From: an uncultured Prevotella sp.
GTDB taxonomy: Bacteria; Bacteroidota; Bacteroidia; Bacteroidales; Bacteroidaceae
Assembly: GCA_900556465.1 (NCBI GenBank)
Contig: USPK01000028.1
Span: 1 to 22,385, forward strand
Length of the DNA: 22,385 bases
Reading direction: 5' to 3'
In this document: one piece after another, positions 14,676 through 22,385 of the stretch
Numbering within the stretch: position 1 is the stretch's first letter
How the letters are laid out: every line of letters starts with the position of its first letter
Notes under the pieces: generated by a model
The model's database searches: none
Told to the model about the DNA's origin: nothing
Seen by the model: only the letters and a program-made list of their open reading frames with translations
Made by a program: the position numbers and the translations under genes

Positions 14676-15086
14676 ATGACAAAGAAAATCCTATTGTTCC
14701 TGCTCGTTTTCTTCCCGCTCATGTCATGGGCAGGAAGCATGCAACCCGAAGCCGAAGCGGACTACAACCTGGACATGGGCTTCAAGACCAACGGCCGCAA
14801 CGCGCAGCAGCCCTTTACCTGGCGCCAGGGCGATGTGATGAGCGTCACGGCGGCCAAGAAAGAGGCTACTTCCTCCAAGGAAGCGGAGGTGATGTACGTG
14901 GAGTACTACGTGGACGGCGTCAGGGTTGGCAAGATCACGGAGGCGCCGTTTCAGCTGAACTACCGGCTGGGCAGCGTCAGCACCGGGCGCCACCTGCTGC
15001 TGACGAAGGTGTACTGGAAAGCCAAGCGGCACCGCTTCGTCTCGGACTTCAAGTGGAATCTCGACATTCTGCCGGCCGCTGACTGA
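14676..15086 (+). CDS. small secreted single Ig-like domain protein
   Basis: The start at ATG 14676 gives a signal peptide (MTKKILLFLLVFFPLMSWAG, cleavage near residue 19) without a lipobox Cys. The frame is open upstream to 14622, but that would add a non-signal leader. The mature protein of about 115 residues is one copy of the repeat found twice in the lipoprotein at 7039. The shared pattern is a W.QGD.M.V strand pair (49-58), YVEYYVDGVRVG (74-85), EAPFQLNYRLG (89-99) and STGRHLLL (102-109). It resembles a Big_7-type Ig-like fold. With 136 residues and no second domain it could be a soluble binding module or partner. Function is unknown. Confidence 0.82.
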   Translation: MTKKILLFLLVFFPLMSWAGSMQPEAEADYNLDMGFKTNGRNAQQPFTWRQGDVMSVTAAKKEATSSKEAEVMYVEYYVDGVRVGKITEAPFQLNYRLGSVSTGRHLLLTKVYWKAKRHRFVSDFKWNLDILPAAD

Positions 15087-15158
15087 GGGTCCACTGCAGG
15101 GCTGCGCACGGCGCGCAGGGACCGGTCCGGGATTTCCGGCAAAAAATCTTGAGAAAAT

Positions 15159-15190
15159 TTTGGATTCGGCACAGAAAATTCGTATCTTTG
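15159..15190 (+). promoter_or_regulatory. promoter of the rimP-nusA-infB operon
   Basis: TTTG (15159-15162), exactly 20 bases, then TATCTTTG (15183-15190) is a full Bacteroidota consensus promoter. The leader before the rimP ATG at 15255 is about 58 bases. Confidence 0.88.
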
Positions 15191-15254
15191 CAACCGGTTA
15201 GAGTGAGGGGCTTCAAAAAGTTCCTCACTTATTTTTAGGACACAACGACGCGAC

Positions 15255-15722
15255 ATGATAGACAAGAACGTAGTGAAGACATTAGTAGACGAGTGGCTGG
15301 CCGACAAGGACTACTTTCTGACGGACCTGACCATCTCGCCGGACGACCGCATCGTGGTGGAGATAGACCACCAGGAGGGCGTATGGATTGAGGACTGCGT
15401 AGAACTGAGCCGCTACATCGAGGACCACCTCAACCGCGAGGAGGAGGACTTTGAACTGGAAGTGGGCAGCGCCGGTATCGGACAACCGTTCAAGGTACAC
15501 CGGCAATACGAAATCCATAAGGGCGACCAGGTTGAGGTGCTCACCAAGGAGGGCCGCAAACTCGTGGGCGTGCTCAAAGACGTAGCGCCGGAGACGTTTG
15601 TCCTGACCGTAACGGAAAAGGTGAAAGAGGAAGGGGCCAAACGGCCTAAGCTCATGGACCGCGACCTCACGCTCCGCTTCGACGAGGTGAAGTCTACCAA
15701 ATATCTCATTGATTTCAAATAA
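15255..15722 (+). CDS. rimP: ribosome maturation factor RimP
   Basis: At 155 residues this is the usual length of RimP, which binds the 30S precursor and aids its assembly. The N-terminal alpha/beta domain has the family pattern with LTISPDDRIVVEIDHQEGV and the DCVELSRYIEDHL helix (about 45-60). The segment DFELEVGSAGIGQPFKVHRQY splits into the ELEVGSAGI strand and the PFK motif that joins to the SH3-like C-terminal domain (about 85-155). It is first in the conserved rimP-nusA-infB order and carries the operon promoter. nusA follows after 68 bases that contain a strong hairpin. Confidence 0.95.
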   Translation: MIDKNVVKTLVDEWLADKDYFLTDLTISPDDRIVVEIDHQEGVWIEDCVELSRYIEDHLNREEEDFELEVGSAGIGQPFKVHRQYEIHKGDQVEVLTKEGRKLVGVLKDVAPETFVLTVTEKVKEEGAKRPKLMDRDLTLRFDEVKSTKYLIDFK

Positions 15723-15729
15723 CAGAAAG

Positions 15730-15766
15730 GCGGGCCGCCGGGCGTAGAGCACTTCCGGCGGCCCGC
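15730..15766 (+). other. strong hairpin between rimP and nusA
   Basis: GCGGGCCGCCGG (15730-15741) pairs perfectly with CCGGCGGCCCGC (15755-15766) around a 13-base loop. The only T tract, TTTT at 15779-15782, starts 12 bases beyond the stem, so this is not a standard terminator. A pause, processing or attenuation site before nusA is possible. Confidence 0.6.
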
Positions 15767-15790
15767 TGCCCACATAAGTTTTCCCCACAC

Positions 15791-17071
15791 ATGGCAAAGA
15801 AAAAAACTGAAACGACAAGTCTTATCGACACTTTCACAGAGTTCAAGGAGACGAAGAACATTGACCGCACTACGATGGTAGGCGTGCTGGAAGAAAGTTT
15901 TCGCAGCGTCATTGCCAAAATCTTTGGCTCGGACGAGAACTTTGACGTCATTGTCAACCCGGATAAGGGCGACTTCGAGATTTACCGCAACCGCGAAGTC
16001 GTGGCCGACGGCGAGGTGACGGACCCCAACAAGCAGATGCCGCTCTCTGCGGCCCGGGAAATCGACCCGGACTATGAGGTGGGAGAAGAAGTGAGCGAGA
16101 CGATAGACTTCGCCAAGTTCGGCCGCCGGGCTATCCTGACCCTGCGGCAGACCCTGGCCAGCAAAATCCTGGAACTCGAGCACGACTCACTATACAATAA
16201 ATATAAGGACCGTGTGGGCGAACTCATCTCAGCGGAAGTATATCAGACGTGGAAGAACGAGACGCTGCTCATGGACGACGAGCACAACGAGCTGCTCCTC
16301 CCGAAGTCGCAGCAAATCCCCCGCGACTTCTTCCACAAGGGCGACACGGTGCGCGCCGTGATTGACCGCGTGGACAACACGAACGGCAATCCGAAGATAT
16401 ACCTGAGCCGCACGTCGCCGCAGTTCCTGCGCTGCTTGCTCGAGATGGAGATTCCGGAGATCAACGACGGCTTGATCATCCTGCGCCGCGTAGCCCGCAT
16501 CCCGGGCGAACGGGCCAAAATCGCCGTGGAAAGCTACGACGACCGCATCGACCCTGTGGGCGCCTGCGTCGGCGTTAAGGGCAGCCGCATCCACGGTATC
16601 GTCCGCGAGCTGAACAATGAGAACATCGACGTCATCAACTATACCGCCAACACGAAGCTCTTCATCCAACGCGCCCTGAGCCCAGCCGAGATTTCCAGCA
16701 TTACGCTCAACGAGGAAGAACGCAAGGCGGAGGTTTACCTGCAACCGGACCAAGTGTCGCTGGCCATAGGCAAGGGCGGCATGAACATTAAGCTGGCCTC
16801 CATGCTCACCGAGTACACCATCGACGTGTTTAGGGAAGTGGAGAACGGCGAAGAGACCGAAGACATCTACCTGGACGAATTTGCCGACGAAATAGACCAG
16901 TGGGTCATCGACGCTATCAAAGGCCTCGGACTCAATACGGCCAAAGAAGTGCTCAATGCTCCCCGCGACATGCTCATTGAGAAAGCCGACCTGGAAGAAA
17001 ACACCGTCGACGACGTGCTACGCATTCTCCGTTCCGAGTTTGAGGACGAGGGAAACAACGGTGAAAGCTAA
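15791..17071 (+). CDS. nusA: transcription termination/antitermination factor NusA
   Basis: NusA binds RNA polymerase and nascent RNA and affects pausing, termination and antitermination. The 426 residues contain an N-terminal polymerase-binding domain (1-125), an S1 domain (about 130-200, with GDTVRAVIDRV and IYLSRTSP), a first KH domain with GVKGSRIHGI (261-270), a second KH domain with IGKGG (326-330) followed by MNIKLASML, and a C-terminal helical segment (about 370-420) holding one helix-hairpin-helix-like unit (IKGLGLNTAKEVL) and an acidic tail. This short C-terminus, without the long double acidic repeats of enterobacteria, is usual in Bacteroidota. It lies second in the operon; infB begins 81 bases later. 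Confidence 0.97.
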   Translation: MAKKKTETTSLIDTFTEFKETKNIDRTTMVGVLEESFRSVIAKIFGSDENFDVIVNPDKGDFEIYRNREVVADGEVTDPNKQMPLSAAREIDPDYEVGEEVSETIDFAKFGRRAILTLRQTLASKILELEHDSLYNKYKDRVGELISAEVYQTWKNETLLMDDEHNELLLPKSQQIPRDFFHKGDTVRAVIDRVDNTNGNPKIYLSRTSPQFLRCLLEMEIPEINDGLIILRRVARIPGERAKIAVESYDDRIDPVGACVGVKGSRIHGIVRELNNENIDVINYTANTKLFIQRALSPAEISSITLNEEERKAEVYLQPDQVSLAIGKGGMNIKLASMLTEYTIDVFREVENGEETEDIYLDEFADEIDQWVIDAIKGLGLNTAKEVLNAPRDMLIEKADLEENTVDDVLRILRSEFEDEGNNGES

Positions 17072-17152
17072 GCGACGGGGGCGGCCCCGCCGCCGGCCGC
17101 GACTACGGCCGCTTCGCTAACTTTCATCCTTCCAACTTTCAATCCTAAGAGC

Positions 17153-19972
17153 ATGAGTATCAGATTAAATAAAGTTATCAAAGAATTTAATGTCGGACTG
17201 CAGACGGTCGTAGACTTTCTCGCCAAGAAGGGTTACCAGCTCAACGCCTCCCCGAGCGAGAAAATCACGGACGAGCAGTACGACCTGCTGCGCAAGGAAT
17301 TCGGCGCAGACAAAAACCTCCGCACCGAAGCTGAAAAGATGATTCAGAGCCGGCAAAAGGAGAAGGTAAAAGAGAAAGCGCACAAGGAAAAAAGCGCGCC
17401 GCAGGAAATCTTTACCACCGATATTCCCGCCGACATGCGGCCGCAGGTAAAGATCAAGGGCGTTATCGACCTCAACCCCAAACCCCAGGCGGAGACGCCC
17501 GCCGAACCGGCCAAGGAAGCGCAGCCCGCCGCCCAGCCCGCCGCCGCCAGCGAGCAGCCGGCACCCCAACCGGTCGCCGAGCCCGCCGAACCGGCCAAGG
17601 AGCCCGCACCCGCAGCGCCCGCCGAAGAGAAGGCCGCACCCAACGAGCCCAAAAAGCCCAAGCAGAAGCTGCCCCTCGAGGAACGCACCAAAGCCATAGG
17701 CGAAGAGAGCAACGGCATATTCAAGCTCCACCCGCAGACAGAGATCACGGCCCCCAAGGTGCTGGGCACAATCGACCTCTCCAGTCTCAATCAGACGACG
17801 CGCCCTAAGAAGAAAACGAAGGAGGAGCGCCGCAAAGAGCGCGAGGAGAAGAATCGCCAGCAGCACCCGGTCGCTCAGAACGGCGAGAAGAAGAAGCGCA
17901 ACCGCATCGGCAAGGAGCGCGTCGACGTCAACGCCGCCGTCAACCAGCAAAGCAACAACCAGCGCAACCGCCAGGGCGGCGGCAACCAGCCCAACGCCAA
18001 CCAGCAAGGCGGAAGCAAACGCTCGAAAGACCGCAACCGCAAGGTACAGGCGGCCATAAAGCCCGAAATTTCGGACGAAGAGGTAGCCAAGCAGGTAAAA
18101 GAGACCCTGGCCCGACTCACTAACAAGCAGAAAGGCTCGAAGGGGGCCAAGTACCGCAAGGAGAAGCGCGAGATGATCCGCGCCCATCAGGAAGAGGAGA
18201 TGCTCGAGGCCAAGGCCGAAAGCAAAACGTTGAAGCTCACAGAGTTCGTAACGGCCAACGAGCTGGCCACTATGATGGACATCCCTGTGACAAAGGTCAT
18301 CTCCACCTGCATGAGCATCGGCATCATGGTGTCTATCAACCAGCGCCTCGACGCAGAGACCATCGACCTTGTCGCAGACGAATTCGGCTTCAAGACAGAA
18401 TACATCAGCGCGGACGTACAGGAAGCCATTGCCGAAGAGCCGGACAACGAAGAGGACCTGGAGCCCCGCGCCCCGATTGTTACGGTCATGGGCCACGTGG
18501 ACCACGGCAAGACGTCGCTCCTCGACTACATCCGCAAATCGAACGTCATCGCGGGCGAAGCGGGCGGCATCACGCAGCACATCGGCGCCTACAACGTGAC
18601 ACTCGAAAACGGCCGCCACATCACCTTCCTGGACACGCCGGGACACGAAGCCTTCACGGCCATGCGAGCCCGCGGTGCGCAGGTGACGGACATAGCCATC
18701 ATCATCATTGCCGCCGACGACGACATCATGCCCCAAACCAAAGAGGCCATCAACCATGCCGTCGCAGCCAACGTGCCTATCGTCTTTGCCATCAACAAGA
18801 TAGACAAGCCTGGCGCCAACCCGGACAAGATTAAGGAAGGCTTGGCCAACATGAACTTCCTCGTCGAGGAGTGGGGCGGCAAGTATCAGAGCCAGGACAT
18901 CTCCGCCAAGAAGGGCATCGGCGTGCCGGAGCTGCTCGAGAAAGTCTTGCTCGAGGCCGACATGCTCGAGCTCAAGGCCAACCCCCACCGTAAGGCTACG
19001 GGCACCATTATCGAGTCCACGCTCGACAAGGGTCGCGGCTACGTCGCCACGGTGCTCGTCTCCAACGGCACCTTGAAGCAGGGCGACATCGTACTGGCCG
19101 GGACCAACTTCGGTCGTGTCAAGGCCCTCTTCAACGAGCGCAACCAGCGCGTGCAAGAGGTGGGCCCGTCCATGGCCGCCACCATCCTCGGCCTCAACGG
19201 CGCCCCGCAGGCCGGCGACCAGTTCCACGTGATGGAGACCGAGCAGGAGGCGCGCGAGATTGCCAACAAGCGCGAACAGCTCCAGCGCGAGCAGAACCTG
19301 CGTACGCACAAGATGCTGACGCTCGACGAGGTAGGCCGCCGCATCAAACTCGGCTCGTTCAAGGAGCTAAACATCATCGTCAAGGGCGACGTGGACGGTT
19401 CCGTCGAGGCCTTGAGCGACTCCTTCATCAAGTTGTCCACGGAGACCATTGCCGTAAACGTCATCCACAAGGGCGTAGGCCAGATTTCCGAGAACGACGT
19501 GACGCTCGCCGCCGCCTCCCAGGCCGTCATCGTAGGTTTCCAGGTGCGGCCCAGCCAAGCGGCCCGCAAGCTCGCCGAACGCGACGGCGTGGAAATCCGC
19601 CTGTACTCCATCATCTACGACGCCATCGAGGAGGTCAAGGAAGCCATGGAGGGCATGCTCGAACCGGTCATCAAGGAAGAGATCACCGCCACGCTCGAAG
19701 TGCGCCAGGTCTACCACATCTCGAAGGTGGGCTACGTGGCCGGCGCCTACGTGGTCGACGGCAAAGTGAAGCGTTCCGACAAAGCCCGCCTCATCCGCGA
19801 CGGCATCGTCATCTTCACCGGCGAAATCAATGACTTGAAGCGGTTCAAGGACGACGTGAAGGAGGTCAACACCAACTTCGAGTGCGGCATCAGCCTGACC
19901 AACTGCAACGACATCAAGGAGGGCGACATCATCGAAACCTTCCAGGAAGTGGCCGTCAAGCAAAAACTTTAA
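17153..19972 (+). CDS. infB: translation initiation factor IF-2
   Basis: IF-2 is the GTPase that brings initiator fMet-tRNA to the 30S subunit and promotes subunit joining. The 939 residues contain an IF2_N domain (1-55), a Pro/Ala/Glu-rich linker (about 100-175), an Asn/Gln-rich and basic stretch (about 225-345), a second IF2_N-like domain (about 355-425, TANELATMMDIPVTKVIS) and the GTPase domain with G1 GHVDHGKT (447-454), G3 DTPGHE (494-499) and G4 NKID (548-551). The domains that follow end in the fMet-tRNA binding barrel near the C-terminus. All key GTPase residues are intact. The start ATG gives MSIRLNKVIKEFNVG, typical for the phylum. A terminator-like structure follows before cvpA. 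Confidence 0.98.
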   Translation: MSIRLNKVIKEFNVGLQTVVDFLAKKGYQLNASPSEKITDEQYDLLRKEFGADKNLRTEAEKMIQSRQKEKVKEKAHKEKSAPQEIFTTDIPADMRPQVKIKGVIDLNPKPQAETPAEPAKEAQPAAQPAAASEQPAPQPVAEPAEPAKEPAPAAPAEEKAAPNEPKKPKQKLPLEERTKAIGEESNGIFKLHPQTEITAPKVLGTIDLSSLNQTTRPKKKTKEERRKEREEKNRQQHPVAQNGEKKKRNRIGKERVDVNAAVNQQSNNQRNRQGGGNQPNANQQGGSKRSKDRNRKVQAAIKPEISDEEVAKQVKETLARLTNKQKGSKGAKYRKEKREMIRAHQEEEMLEAKAESKTLKLTEFVTANELATMMDIPVTKVISTCMSIGIMVSINQRLDAETIDLVADEFGFKTEYISADVQEAIAEEPDNEEDLEPRAPIVTVMGHVDHGKTSLLDYIRKSNVIAGEAGGITQHIGAYNVTLENGRHITFLDTPGHEAFTAMRARGAQVTDIAIIIIAADDDIMPQTKEAINHAVAANVPIVFAINKIDKPGANPDKIKEGLANMNFLVEEWGGKYQSQDISAKKGIGVPELLEKVLLEADMLELKANPHRKATGTIIESTLDKGRGYVATVLVSNGTLKQGDIVLAGTNFGRVKALFNERNQRVQEVGPSMAATILGLNGAPQAGDQFHVMETEQEAREIANKREQLQREQNLRTHKMLTLDEVGRRIKLGSFKELNIIVKGDVDGSVEALSDSFIKLSTETIAVNVIHKGVGQISENDVTLAAASQAVIVGFQVRPSQAARKLAERDGVEIRLYSIIYDAIEEVKEAMEGMLEPVIKEEITATLEVRQVYHISKVGYVAGAYVVDGKVKRSDKARLIRDGIVIFTGEINDLKRFKDDVKEVNTNFECGISLTNCNDIKEGDIIETFQEVAVKQKL

Positions 19973-20015
19973 CACCATCTCATGGGAAAGGTCCAGTCAT
20001 AGACACGCGGCCACG

Positions 20016-20055
20016 ACGGACGGCTCCCGCCGCCTTGCCGTGGCCGTCCGTTTTT
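20016..20055 (+). terminator. terminator between infB and cvpA, with a competing stem
   Basis: ACGGACGGC (20016-20024) pairs with GCCGTCCGT (20043-20051), followed by a T tract (20051-20055). An alternative stem, CGGCCAC (20008-20014) with GTGGCCG (20040-20046), uses part of the same 3' arm, so the two cannot form together. Confidence 0.75.
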
Positions 20056-20121
20056 GCGGGCTACGGCGCTCCCGGCGCGGCCCGCGGCGCCGGCCGGTCC
20101 TGCCCCGTAACAGTTTCAACC

Positions 20122-20682
20122 ATGTATCTCGACATTTTTCTCATCCTTATCCTGCTCTGGGCCATCTTTAACGGCTGGCGCAACGGCTTTATCAAGGAAG
20201 CGTTCAACACGCTCGGCGTCATCGGCGGCCTGCTCATCGCCCTTGTGGTCTATGGCACGCTCGCCAAGTACCTTACGGTCGACGGGACGCAAAGCAACCA
20301 GGTACTCAGCATCATCGCCTTCCTGCTGCTCTGCATAGTCATCCCCATTCTGGGCGGTTTCATCGTCAACCAGCTGACACGCGCCGTCAAGGGCATGGCT
20401 ATCGGTCTGCCCAACAGCCTGCTGGGCTGCCTCTTCGGCGTTGCCAAGTTTACGATTCTCCTCAGTTGCGCTTTCAACACGATGGAGGCCCTGCACATCA
20501 TGAACCCGGAGCGCACGGCCGAGTCCGTACTCTACCGCCCCATCTGCCGCGTCCTGCCTTTCCTCCAAACCGAGGCCAAGGAGCACTACGAGGAACAGCA
20601 AAAGGACGGAGCCACCGAGGGCGACACCGTCTACATCCACTTTAACCGCGACCGCGCGGCCCAGGACTCCACTGCCCGCTGA
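20122..20682 (+). CDS. CvpA family membrane protein
   Basis: From the ATG at 20122 the protein is 186 residues. It has four hydrophobic helices within residues 1-135, starting MYLDIFLILILLWAIFNGWRNG split over helix 1 and its loop; the NGWRNGFIKE loop and the LGVIGGLLIAL second helix are characteristic of CvpA (colicin V production protein) homologues. The hydrophilic C-terminus has no clear motif. The frame stays open to 19882, but that extension would lie in infB and across the terminator. In Bacteroidales this gene usually sits between infB and sufB, as here. The molecular role of CvpA outside enterobacteria is uncertain; a role in envelope homeostasis is often proposed. No consensus promoter was found after the terminator, so read-through may supply its transcript. 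Confidence 0.88.
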   Translation: MYLDIFLILILLWAIFNGWRNGFIKEAFNTLGVIGGLLIALVVYGTLAKYLTVDGTQSNQVLSIIAFLLLCIVIPILGGFIVNQLTRAVKGMAIGLPNSLLGCLFGVAKFTILLSCAFNTMEALHIMNPERTAESVLYRPICRVLPFLQTEAKEHYEEQQKDGATEGDTVYIHFNRDRAAQDSTAR

Positions 20683-20740
20683 CGGCCGCCACGCTACGGA
20701 CGGCCGCCCCGCCGACCGTCCCCGACCAACACGAAACAAC

Positions 20741-22192
<1,452 letters not shown>

Positions 22193-22229
22193 GCGCCCCG
22201 GCCCCGGCGTCCCACTCCGCCACCCCCAC

Positions 22230-22263
22230 AGCCCCGCCCGGCCCGCAGCCGGCGGGGCTTTTT
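22230..22263 (+). terminator. intrinsic terminator after sufB
   Basis: AGCCCCGC and CGGC (with one bulged C, 22230-22242) pair with GCCG and GCGGGGCT up to 22259, around a short loop. The stem is followed by a T tract to 22263. Confidence 0.88.
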
Positions 22264-22330
22264 CGTCCCGGGGTCCGGCCCCGCGCCCCGGCCCCGCCCG
22301 TCCGCGGCGGCGCGGCCTGTTTCCGCAATC

Positions 22331-22385
22331 ACGGGCCTTAGCCCCGTGCCGACGGGCCTTAGCCCAGTTTTTACGGGGCTAAGGC
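22331..22385. repeat. 21-bp-period repeat array C, cut by the window end
   Basis: Units start at 22331, 22352 and 22373, exactly 21 bases apart. The first holds GCCTTAGCCCCGT (22335-22347), the second a variant ending in CCCAGT, and the third the exact inverse ACGGGGCTAAGGC (22373-22385). It starts about 67 bases after the sufB terminator and probably continues past the window. Confidence 0.88.

Noticed and set aside
17072..17152. Hairpin and promoter-like TAACTTTC before infB
   Set aside because: The -7-like site has C instead of G at the last position and no -33 partner; the GC pairing is short and not followed by a T tract.
17165..19309. 714-codon open frame antisense to infB
   Set aside because: It mirrors the infB codons in GC-rich DNA and has a Leu/Val/Asp-rich composition with no domain; infB is certain on the other strand.
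19882..20121. N-terminal extension of cvpA
   Set aside because: It would overlap infB and cross the terminator, and is hydrophilic and unlike the family; the ATG at 20122 begins at helix 1.
20683..20740. Repeated GACGGCCGCC before sufB as an operator
   Set aside because: Only two short GC-rich copies built around CGGCCG, a common word here; no promoter is nearby.

Overview
The window reads as chromosomal DNA from a GC-rich member of the Bacteroidota, most likely order Bacteroidales. The evidence is: sigma-ABfr-type promoters (TTTG, a 20 bp gap, then TAnnTTTG) before several genes; the large single-chain purL; a PorT-like outer-membrane protein; a SusB-like GH97 alpha-glucosidase; a lipoprotein with an acidic stretch after its lipidated cysteine; and the gene order rimP-nusA-infB-cvpA-sufB. 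I cannot name a genus from the sequence alone.

Layout. Positions 1-2437 hold the 3' part of a Pro-rich single-pass membrane protein gene, a CDF zinc-type exporter and a PorT-like gene. purL (2532-6230) has its own consensus promoter and a 14 bp terminator stem. A GNAT acetyltransferase gene lies on the minus strand (6330-6833). From 7039 to 10247 there is a surface-type lipoprotein with two Ig-like repeats, a small XRE regulator on the minus strand, a secreted YidD-TPR fusion divergent from it, and a small secreted protein. From 10585 to 14365 a GH97 enzyme overlaps by four bases a PMT/ArnT-type membrane glycosyltransferase that is split by a -1 frameshift. At 14676-15086 there is a small secreted relative of the lipoprotein's Ig-like repeat. 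The rest (15255-22192) is the translation and transcription block rimP-nusA-infB, then cvpA and sufB.

Working together. rimP, nusA and infB (ribosome maturation, transcription elongation and translation initiation) share one strong promoter. The XRE regulator probably controls the divergent yidD-fusion gene, because two similar 18 bp dyads flank that gene's promoter. GH97 and the glycosyltransferase are translationally coupled by a GTGA overlap.

The most unusual feature is a dispersed family of short repeats. Three arrays (about 7974-8080, 10335-10460 and 22331 to the window end) are built from a 14 bp core, CGCCTTAGCCCCGT, on a strict 21 bp period, in both orientations. Each lies just downstream of an intrinsic terminator at the 3' end of a gene. 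Arrays A and B also share a 21 bp leader. No transposase, CRISPR-associated gene, tRNA or rRNA was seen.
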